Source of the DNA: Cytophagales bacterium
GTDB taxonomy: Bacteria > Bacteroidota > Bacteroidia > Cytophagales > 172606-1
DNA length: 6,207 nt
NCBI GenBank assembly: GCA_025455595.1
Contig: JALOMD010000248.1
Location: 1-6,207 of the forward strand
Direction of reading: 5' to 3'
The notes under the pieces are model-generated. The model saw only the letters and a list, made by a program, of their open reading frames with translations, made no database searches and had not been told where the DNA came from. Position 1 is the stretch's first letter. Each line of letters opens with the position of its first letter. A program made the translations under genes and the position numbers. Shown one piece after another: positions 1-5,137 of this stretch.

Positions 1-15
1 TTTTTTCATTTATGA
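1..15 (+). CDS. Possible last codons of an upstream gene (ECF sigma factor expected), partial
   Basis: Reading from base 1 gives Phe-Phe-His-Leu followed by TGA at 13-15. This TGA overlaps the FecR start codon as ATGA (12-15). Such a four-base overlap is a common sign of translational coupling, and FecR-type genes in Bacteroidota usually follow their ECF sigma factor gene. Only four codons are visible, so neither the reading frame nor the identity can be proven; a stop in this position could be chance. Confidence 0.22.
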   Translation, partial: FFHL

Positions 16-536
16 CGGAGTGGAACGAACAGTTCGAGGAGTTGATGAGGCAGCGTTTTCACGAGTGGGTGAAGAACCCCACGCCTGAACAAGAAGCTTA
101 TTGGCGCAAGTGGCTGGACGGGCATCCCGACTACCAAGATGCTGCCGACCAGCTTCGCCAATTGATTGAAAACATGCGTCACCCGGACTCCGAACGGCTA
201 CAGGTGACCGAAAACCGGCTTTGGCACGACATACAAGACCGCCTCGAAACACTGGAAGCCAAACCCGAACGCGAGGCGCGGGTTGTGAAACTGGTGCCGC
301 GCCGCCGTGTGCTGTGGGCGGCGGCTTCGGTGGCGGCCGTGCTGCTTTTGGCCGCTACCGCTTGGTTTATGCGCACCCGCGAGCAAGTTTATGAAACGGC
401 TTTCGGCGAGACGCGGGTCGTCACCCTACCCGACGGCTCCACGGTGACGCTGAACGCCCACTCGACGCTGGCTTACCGCAACGACTGGCAGCCGGGCCGA
501 GACCGCGAAGTGACGCTGGTCGGCGAGGCGTTCTTT

Positions 537-559
537 GCGACGGTCGCCGCCGCGACCGG
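537..559 (+). other. First frameshift zone in the FecR gene (net loss of one base)
   Basis: FecR-like sequence ends after GEAFF (Phe codons 531-536) in the starting frame and resumes as RFVVHAEG (from 557) in the frame one base back. Between the two Phe landmarks there are 23 bases, one short of eight codons. The stretch is GC-rich with GCC/CGC repetition, where a one-base loss by slippage or a miscall is plausible. A two-base gain would give the same frame change. The exact base cannot be placed. Confidence 0.8.
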
Positions 560-740
560 TTTGTGGTTCATGCGGAGGGATTGGACGTGGAAGTGCTGGG
601 CACCGAATTCAACGTGAACAGCCGCCGCGCCCAAACCAAAGTAGTGCTGCAGTCGGGCAAGGTGAAACTGAGCAGCCCGCGCCACGCACAGGCGGCTCCG
701 GTTTACATGCTGCCCGGCCAACTGGCAAGTTACGACAAGC

Positions 741-745
741 AAAAA
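741..745 (+). other. Second frameshift site: A5 run with one extra A
   Basis: The middle frame reads Tyr-Asp-Lys-Gln up to 742 and then becomes unlike the family (KEHRSVCRMEKQETGV, stop at 793). Skipping one A restores the starting frame as Gln-Lys-Asn-Thr-Glu-Val-Tyr-Ala-Ala-Trp, a normal FecR continuation. An A4 run would therefore give an uninterrupted protein. Homopolymers are common sites both of replication slippage and of sequencing error. Confidence 0.8.
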
Positions 746-1005
746 GAACACCGAAGTGTATGCCGCATGGAGAAGCAAGAAACTGGTGTTTGACAACACC
801 TCGCTGGCTGAAGTCGCCGCGATTCTGGAAGACACTTACGGAGCCAAGGTGTTGCTCTCCGACGAGAAACTGCGCGAACGGCGCGTAAGCGGCGAAATCA
901 ACGCCGAGGAAAAAGAAGCCCTGTTGAAAGCACTTGCAACGTTGTATAACCTCGACATCAACGAGCAAACCGACAAGACCATTGTCATTAAAGCAAGTAA
1001 TTAGG

Positions 1006-1054
1006 TATTGGCTGTTAGCCGTTAGCTATTAGCCGTTAGCTATTAGCTTTTGGC
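1006..1054 (+). repeat. Heptamer array, seven units of NNTTRGC, starting just after the FecR stop
   Basis: Seven head-to-tail 7-bp units read TATTGGC, TGTTAGC, CGTTAGC, TATTAGC, CGTTAGC, TATTAGC, TTTTGGC with no spacer. The first begins two bases after the FecR stop codon. The core TTRGC is invariant while the first two bases vary. Similar units occur in the opposite orientation at 1178-1219, so the two arrays face each other and could pair imperfectly. They resemble in style the heptanucleotide tandem repeats (STRR) known from cyanobacteria. No function is assigned. Confidence 0.85.
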
Positions 1055-1070
1055 TTTTACTTTCTTGATC

Positions 1071-1080
1071 ATCAATTGAT
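1071..1080. repeat. Perfect 10-bp palindrome ATCAATTGAT
   Basis: ATCAATTGAT is identical to its reverse complement, and TTGATCATCAA (1065-1075) overlaps it as another short dyad. It lies about 180 bases upstream of the SusC start, in the AT-rich part of the gap where a promoter or operator would be expected. Short palindromes also arise by chance in AT-rich DNA, so an operator role is only a possibility. Confidence 0.35.
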
Positions 1081-1096
1081 TTCGTATCGGTTTCAA

Positions 1097-1150
1097 GCGT
1101 TTTAAGCATTCCCGCCGGATGCGGGATTTGTCAATTTTTGCCTAAAACGC
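1097..1150. repeat. Split palindrome (12-bp arms) enclosing a small GC-rich hairpin
   Basis: The arms GCGTTTTAAGCA (1097-1108) and TGCCTAAAACGC (1139-1150) match as reverse complements at 11 of 12 positions; the remaining pair would be G-U in RNA on one strand. The 30-base interior contains TCCCGC (1110-1115) / GCGGGA (1121-1126), a 6-bp stem with loop CGGAT. The GCGTTTT / AAAACGC arms recur in the palindromes at 4892-4922 and 5034-5060, pointing to a shared element. The inner hairpin resembles small REP-type hairpins; there is no T-run directly after it to make a clear intrinsic terminator. Confidence 0.6.
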
Positions 1151-1177
1151 ACAAAAGCTTTCCCACTCTATTGACAA

Positions 1178-1219
1178 GCTAACAGCCAAAAGCCAATAGC
1201 TAAAAGCCAAACGCTACCC
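1178..1219 (-). repeat. Heptamer array in inverted orientation (GCYAANN units), facing the 1006-1054 array
   Basis: Consecutive 7-bp units read GCTAACA, GCCAAAA, GCCAATA, GCTAAAA, GCCAAAC and a degenerate GCTACCC. Their reverse complements (TGTTAGC, TTTTGGC, TATTGGC, TTTTAGC, GTTTGGC) belong to the same NNTTRGC family as the array at 1006-1054. The two arrays are 123 bases apart. The array ends 39 bases before the SusC start, so it lies in or beside the mRNA leader. Confidence 0.82.
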
Positions 1220-1258
1220 GAACACACACTCACACCCCTAACAAGAAAGCTGTTTCAC

Positions 1259-4200
1259 ATGAGAAAAACTACCCGACTCCTTTTTCTGGGAAGCATCGCA
1301 GCGGCCACTTGGACGGCCGTGGGGAGCCACGCGGCGGTTGCCCAAGCGCAACCGGACCGAACACTGGCCACCAGCGAACACTACCAACGGCTGTCCCAGC
1401 CCGAAGCCAAGATTTCGCTGGCCGAAGCCTTGGACAAAATGAAGAAATACTACCAAGTCACTTTCTTCTACGATCCCGCCAACATCAACGACAAAACCAC
1501 CGCCAAGGTGGCTTTCCAAGACAAACTGGAACCCACCCTCGAAGGGCTTTTGCATCCGCTGGGCCTCACGTATCGCAAGATTGACAAAGGCGTGTACGTG
1601 ATACTGACCCAAGGCGAGGCCCCGATGCTGAAAGGCAAAGGCCCCCGGTCGTTGGGAAGCAGCAGCCTGCCCGACAAAGACTCGACAGCCTTGCAAAGCT
1701 TGGCTGCGCCGCTGCAAGCCTCTGTGTCGGCGTTGGTGCAGTCGGGGATGCTGCAAAAGCAACTCAGCGGCCGCGTCACCGACAGCCAGAGCGGCGGCGG
1801 GCTGCCGGGTGTGAGCGTGGTGGTGAAAGGCACAACGGTCGGTACAGTGACCGATGCCAGCGGCGCGTTTCAACTCAACGCACCTGACGATGCCAAGATA
1901 TTGGTATTTTCGTTCATCGGTTACACCACCGAGGAGGTTGCCGTCGGTACGCAGACGACCTTCAACATTACACTGCTGCCCGACATCAAATCGTTGAACG
2001 AAGTGGTGGTGATTGGCTACGGCGAGCAAAAACGCGAAGACGTGACCGGGGCCATTTCGTCGGTGAAGGGCGATGCCATCAAGAACATTCCGCAACCCAG
2101 CGTTGACCAACTGCTGCAAGGCCGGGCCGCCGGGGTGATGGTGACCAACAACTCCGGCCAGCCGGGCAGTGTGGCTTCGGTGCGGGTGCGGGGCATCACC
2201 TCGCTGACCGGCAGCAACGAGCCGCTGTACGTGATTGACGGCGTGCCTGTTTCTGGCGACGGTACCAACGCCGCCACCAGCGGCCGCCCGGCCAACGGCG
2301 GCTTTGCGTGGGGCGGCGGCGGCAACGGCCAAACGGCCCTCAGCCCCCTGGCGGCCATCAACCCGAACGACATCGTATCGGTGGACGTGCTGAAAGATGC
2401 CTCGGCCACGGCCATCTACGGCAACCGGGCCTCCAATGGCGTGGTCATCATTACCACCAAACGCGGCAAAGCCGGTGATTCCAAAATCACCTACGATGCC
2501 TTCGTTGGTTCCCAGGGGCTGGCCAAACGCCTCGACGTAATGGATTTGCGCGAGTACGCCCAGTTCCAGAACCAAATGACCGTGACACCGGGTTTCGGCC
2601 AGCCGGTGCGCCCCGAGTTCGCCGACCCGTCGCTGCTCGGCCCCGGCACCGACTGGCAGCGCGAGGTGTTCCGCAACGCCCGGATGCAGAGCCACCAGTT
2701 GGGCTTTTCGGGCGGCAAGGAAAAACTCCAGTACTACATTTCGGCCGGTTACCTGAAGCAGGACGGTGTGGTGGTCGGGTCGGGTTTCGACCGGTATTCG
2801 CTCCGCTTCAACTTGGACAACCAAGTGAAGGAGTGGCTGAAAATCGGCACCAGCCTTACCACCAGCCGCACCAAAGAACGTATCACCCTGAACGACGACT
2901 TGGAGGGCATCATTGCCAGCACCTTGACGCAGGCACCCGACATCCCCGTGCGCAACCCCGACGGCAGCTACGGCGGCCCCATGACCACCACCGGCAACGA
3001 AGTGCCCTTCAACCCGGTTGCCAAGGCATTGCTCATCGAAAACTACACCACGCAGTTCCGGGTGTTAGGCAACATTTACACCGACATCGCTTTCCTGAAA
3101 AGCTTCACCTTCCGCACCGAACTCGGCGGCGACTTGGGTTTCGGCAAAGTGGATCAGTTCAAGCCCACTTACAAGTGGGGCCGGGCCGAAAACCCGGTGG
3201 CGTTGGGCCTGAAAGCCAACAACAACAACACATTCTGGATACTAAAAAATTACCTGACGTACAGGAATACGTTCGCTGGCAAGCACGAAATCACCGTGAT
3301 GGCCGGGCACGAGGTGCAGGAAGCCCGCTGGAACGGCGTTTCGGCTTCGCGGCAGGGTTTTCCGGACAATAACACAAGGGAACTCGGCGTAGGCGACCGA
3401 CTGAACCAAACCGGCAACAGCTACGCGGGCAGCTTTGCACTCGAATCGTATTTCGGGCGGGCCATTTACTCGTTCGGTGGCAAATACACCGTGACTGCCA
3501 CGTTGCGGGCCGACGGTTCTTCCAAGTTTGCCGCCAATCGGCGTTGGGGCTATTTTCCGGCGGTAGCCGCCGCCTGGACGCTCTCCAATGAGCCGTTTGT
3601 GAAGAACATCGCGTTCTTGAGCAACCTGAAACTGCGGGCGGGCTACGGCGAAGTGGGCAACCAGAACATTCCCAACTACCTGTACGGCTCGCCGCTGGCT
3701 TCGGTGGCAACGGGCTTCGGCGTAACCGGCTTCCGACCCAGCATCAACCCGAACCCCAACCTCTCTTGGGAGGCCGCCACGCAAACCAACGTGGGTTTGG
3801 ACGTGGGCTTTTTCAACGGACGCATTGACGTGGCCGTTGACTGGTACGACAAAGTCTCGCGCAACTTTCTGTTCCAGTTGCCCCTGCCCGATTTTGCGGG
3901 CGTGAGCGGCAGCGGCAGCATAGCCCCGCCGATGGTGAACCTCGGCAACATGCGCAACCGGGGCGTTGACTTGGCCATCAACTCCCGCAACCTGACCGGG
4001 CCGCTCACTTGGAACACGACGCTGATTCTGTCGCATTACAAAAACACGGTGCTTGACATGTCGGGGCTGGAGTCGGTGGGAACGGTGCAGTTCGGTTTTT
4101 ACACCGTGAACAAAACCGTGGCCGGGCAACCCATCGGCCAGTTTTGGGGCTACCAAACCGACGGGCTTTTCCGCACGCAAGAAGAACTGAACGCCGCTCC

Positions 4201-4840
4201 GGCGCAGTTCGGGCCGAAAACAGACGGCAGCGGCAACCCGCGCAACGGCAACGCCTTGGGCGACGTGCGTTACCGCGATGTGAACAACGACGGGAAAATA
4301 GACCAAGGCGACCAAACGTTCATTGGCAACCCGAACCCGCTGTTTACGTTCGGCTTCACTAACTCGTTGAGCTACAAAGGCTTCGATTTGAGCATTTTCC
4401 TGCAAGGCTCGTACGGCAACAAAATCCTGAACTTCCTGCGCCGCCGCACCCAAGGGCTTGACCGGCTGTACAACAACCAGTTGGCCTCGTCATTCGACTA
4501 CTGGCGGGCCGACAACCCCAACGCCAGCCTGCCGCGACTGGTAGCCGGCGAAGACAACCCGAACCTGTTCGTATCTGACCGGTTTGTGGAAGACGGCTCG
4601 TACCTGCGCATCCAGAATGTGTCGCTGGGCTACGTGGTGCCGACGGCTCTCAGCAACCGATTGAAAATGAGTCGCTTGCGGGTGTACGCCACTGTGCAGA
4701 ACCTGTACACCCTCACCCGCTACTCAGGGCTTGACCCGGAAATCGGGGCGTTCAACCAGAATGCCTTGCTGATGAACATCGACAACGGACGCTACCCGAC
4801 ACCCCGCACGTACACCGTCGGGCTGAACGTGGAATTCTAA
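1259..4840 (+). CDS. SusC/RagA-family TonB-linked outer membrane transporter with N-terminal STN signalling domain
   Basis: Outer-membrane TonB-dependent importer of the SusC family, expected to work with the SusD-like lipoprotein that follows. The 1193-aa protein starts with a signal peptide (MRKTTRLLF, hydrophobic stretch, probable cleavage after AVAQA near residue 30). Residues about 52-116 form an STN domain (ISLAEALDKMKKYYQVTFFY to GVYVIL), the module through which transducers contact FecR. After a linker, residues about 169-242 are a carboxypeptidase-D-like regulatory domain (LSGRVTD, LPGVSVVVKGTTVGTVTDA, FSFIGYTT). A TonB-box-like SLNEVVVIGYG (245-255) precedes the plug, with family signatures SNEPLYVIDGVPVSG and LKDASATAIYGNRASNGVV. 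The rest is a beta-barrel ending in TYTVGLNVEF with terminal Phe, as usual for outer-membrane proteins. The ATG at 1259 is chosen because it begins the signal peptide. No break is visible. The substrate cannot be inferred; no enzyme gene is adjacent in the window. Confidence 0.97.
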   Translation: MRKTTRLLFLGSIAAATWTAVGSHAAVAQAQPDRTLATSEHYQRLSQPEAKISLAEALDKMKKYYQVTFFYDPANINDKTTAKVAFQDKLEPTLEGLLHPLGLTYRKIDKGVYVILTQGEAPMLKGKGPRSLGSSSLPDKDSTALQSLAAPLQASVSALVQSGMLQKQLSGRVTDSQSGGGLPGVSVVVKGTTVGTVTDASGAFQLNAPDDAKILVFSFIGYTTEEVAVGTQTTFNITLLPDIKSLNEVVVIGYGEQKREDVTGAISSVKGDAIKNIPQPSVDQLLQGRAAGVMVTNNSGQPGSVASVRVRGITSLTGSNEPLYVIDGVPVSGDGTNAATSGRPANGGFAWGGGGNGQTALSPLAAINPNDIVSVDVLKDASATAIYGNRASNGVVIITTKRGKAGDSKITYDAFVGSQGLAKRLDVMDLREYAQFQNQMTVTPGFGQPVRPEFADPSLLGPGTDWQREVFRNARMQSHQLGFSGGKEKLQYYISAGYLKQDGVVVGSGFDRYSLRFNLDNQVKEWLKIGTSLTTSRTKERITLNDDLEGIIASTLTQAPDIPVRNPDGSYGGPMTTTGNEVPFNPVAKALLIENYTTQFRVLGNIYTDIAFLKSFTFRTELGGDLGFGKVDQFKPTYKWGRAENPVALGLKANNNNTFWILKNYLTYRNTFAGKHEITVMAGHEVQEARWNGVSASRQGFPDNNTRELGVGDRLNQTGNSYAGSFALESYFGRAIYSFGGKYTVTATLRADGSSKFAANRRWGYFPAVAAAWTLSNEPFVKNIAFLSNLKLRAGYGEVGNQNIPNYLYGSPLASVATGFGVTGFRPSINPNPNLSWEAATQTNVGLDVGFFNGRIDVAVDWYDKVSRNFLFQLPLPDFAGVSGSGSIAPPMVNLGNMRNRGVDLAINSRNLTGPLTWNTTLILSHYKNTVLDMSGLESVGTVQFGFYTVNKTVAGQPIGQFWGYQTDGLFRTQEELNAAPAQFGPKTDGSGNPRNGNALGDVRYRDVNNDGKIDQGDQTFIGNPNPLFTFGFTNSLSYKGFDLSIFLQGSYGNKILNFLRRRTQGLDRLYNNQLASSFDYWRADNPNASLPRLVAGEDNPNLFVSDRFVEDGSYLRIQNVSLGYVVPTALSNRLKMSRLRVYATVQNLYTLTRYSGLDPEIGAFNQNALLMNIDNGRYPTPRTYTVGLNVEF

Positions 4841-4847
4841 ATCAGTT

Positions 4848-4875
4848 GTTGGTCGTTGGTCATTAGTCCTTGGTC
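4848..4875 (+). repeat. Heptamer array, four units of NTTRGTC, just after the SusC-like gene
   Basis: Four contiguous 7-bp units read GTTGGTC, GTTGGTC, ATTAGTC, CTTGGTC, starting seven bases after the SusC stop codon. The core TTRGTC resembles the TTRGC core of the arrays around the first gap but is distinct. Inverted units of the same type lie at 5077-5126, next to the SusD start. Confidence 0.8.
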
Positions 4876-4891
4876 AAAAGACACACCGAAG

Positions 4892-4922
4892 TGCGTTTTG
4901 GGCAAAAATTGCCCAAAACGCA
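4892..4922. repeat. Perfect 14-bp inverted repeat with AAA loop
   Basis: The left arm TGCGTTTTGGGCAA (4892-4905) is the exact reverse complement of the right arm TTGCCCAAAACGCA (4909-4922), separated by AAA. In RNA this would form a stable stem-loop about 50 bases after the SusC stop. The bases after it (ACAATGTAG) are not a T-run, so it is not a typical intrinsic terminator; it might attenuate transcription or protect the SusC message from 3' decay. A near-identical copy lies at 5034-5060. Confidence 0.8.
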
Positions 4923-4930
4923 ACAATGTA

Positions 4931-4950
4931 GATTCGGATTTGGCCGAATC
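4931..4950. repeat. Small hairpin, 7-bp stem GATTCGG / CCGAATC
   Basis: GATTCGG (4931-4937) and CCGAATC (4944-4950) are exact reverse complements around the 6-base loop ATTTGG. It follows the larger palindrome by eight bases. No T-run follows. It is one of four dyads packed in the gap between the SusC-like and SusD-like genes. Confidence 0.5.
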
Positions 4951-4989
4951 CAACGTTCCAATCTTTGCCAGTGCGCATGGCGATGATAA

Positions 4990-5017
4990 TCCCGACAAGC
5001 CGAAGGCATGGTCGGGA
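4990..5017. repeat. REP-like hairpin, TCCCGAC / GTCGGGA with inner GCC-GAA-GGC
   Basis: TCCCGAC (4990-4996) pairs exactly with GTCGGGA (5011-5017), and inside the loop GCC (4999-5001) pairs with GGC (5005-5007) around GAA, making a bulged two-part stem. It resembles the smaller TCCCGC / GCGGGA hairpin in the first gap (1110-1126). Such compact GC-rich hairpins are typical of REP-type intergenic elements; a terminator role is unlikely because no T-run follows. Confidence 0.55.
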
Positions 5018-5033
5018 CTACAAACGACAATCT

Positions 5034-5060
5034 GTTTTGGGCAAAAATTGCTCAAAACGC
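5034..5060. repeat. Second copy of the palindromic element, 26 of 27 bases identical to 4895-4921
   Basis: This 27-base stretch repeats 4895-4921 in direct orientation with a single C-to-T difference at 5052. It is itself a stem-loop: GTTTTGGGCAA (5034-5044) against TTGCTCAAAAC (5048-5058), loop AAA, with one G-T mismatch that can be a G-U pair in RNA. The stem is shorter than in the first copy because the outer bases no longer match. The two copies begin 139 bases apart. Confidence 0.8.
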
Positions 5061-5076
5061 TTTCCAAAGAACGGAT

Positions 5077-5126
5077 GACCAACAGACCAGCGACCCAATA
5101 CCCAAGACTCAAGACTCAAGACTAAT
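5077..5126 (-). repeat. Inverted heptamer array (GACYNAN-type units) before the SusD-like gene
   Basis: Units read GACCAAC (5077-5083), then after one spacer base six contiguous heptamers: GACCAGC, GACCCAA, TACCCAA, GACTCAA, GACTCAA, GACTAAT (5085-5126). On the opposite strand these read as variants of NTTRGTC, so the array faces the one at 4848-4875. It ends 11 bases before the SusD start codon and occupies the usual ribosome-binding area; no Shine-Dalgarno-like motif is evident there. Confidence 0.78.
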
Positions 5127-5137
5127 CAAGATACCCC

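Larger units (their letters stand above)
12..1004 (+). pseudogene. FecR-family anti-sigma factor, disrupted by two compensating frameshifts
   Basis: FecR proteins sit in the inner membrane, bind an ECF sigma factor with the cytoplasmic N-terminus and sense a TonB-dependent transducer with the periplasmic C-terminus. From ATG 12 the first frame gives a charged N-terminal domain (residues 1-98), one hydrophobic membrane segment (about 100-120, after Arg-Arg-Arg) and the start of the FecR domain (TLPDGSTVTLNAHSTLAY, then GEAFF at about 172-176). It then runs off frame and stops at TGA 615-617 (201 aa). The family sequence resumes in another frame (VVHAEGLDVEVLGTEFNVNS, from 563) up to about 742, then returns to the original frame (NTEVYAAWRSKKLVFDNTSL, from 747) through a C-terminal DUF4974-type domain to TAG 1002-1004. 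Repaired, it would be about 330 aa, normal for the family. The only intact product is the N-terminal 201 aa, lacking the receptor-contact region. Sequencing error is a real alternative to a true pseudogene. Family assignment is firm; functional state is uncertain. Confidence 0.9.
1055..1258 (+). promoter_or_regulatory. Likely promoter-bearing leader region of the SusC-like gene (no element resolved)
   Basis: This region lacks a convincing ORF and separates the FecR gene from the transporter, so the transporter probably has its own promoter here, possibly one read by the partner ECF sigma factor. I could not recognise a convincing Bacteroidota -33/-7 pair (TTTG / TAnnTTTG). TTGACA at 1171-1176 has no TATAAT-like partner at a suitable distance. 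A purine-rich AAGAAAG (1243-1249) lies about nine bases before the start ATG and may aid initiation, although Bacteroidota rely little on Shine-Dalgarno pairing. Confidence 0.3.

Noticed and set aside
537..745. Programmed ribosomal frameshifting to make full-length FecR
   Set aside because: There is no clear slippery heptamer of the X-XXY-YYZ type at 537-559, and two opposite programmed shifts within about 200 bases would be exceptional. Mutation or base error is simpler.
535..888. 117-aa plus-strand ORF in the third frame across the FecR gene
   Set aside because: The FecR motifs lie in the other two frames; this frame shows only arginine- and proline-rich sequence without family features.
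1171..1176. TTGACA as a -35 promoter box
   Set aside because: No TATAAT-like hexamer lies 16-18 bases downstream, and Bacteroidota promoters use a different consensus.
1006..1219. CRISPR-like array
   Set aside because: The repeat unit is 7 bp with no spacers, and no cas genes are present.
1238..2824. Long minus-strand ORF of 528 aa opposite the SusC-like gene
   Set aside because: The plus strand here encodes unmistakable signal peptide, STN and plug sequence. The reverse reading is low-complexity (rich in Val, Ala, Gly, His, Arg) with no recognisable domain, as expected for a shadow in GC-rich codons.
3242..4453. Minus-strand ORF of 403 aa opposite the SusC barrel
   Set aside because: It overlaps clear barrel coding sequence, has shadow-like composition and no family resemblance.
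4892..4930. Intrinsic terminator after the SusC-like gene
   Set aside because: The stem is strong, but no T-run follows on the plus strand, so I did not call it a terminator.
4837..5125. Small ORFs on both strands (about 90 aa each) in the SusC-SusD gap
   Set aside because: Both are built from palindromes and heptamer arrays, lack a plausible start context, and resemble no protein family. Openness on both strands follows from the inverted repeats.
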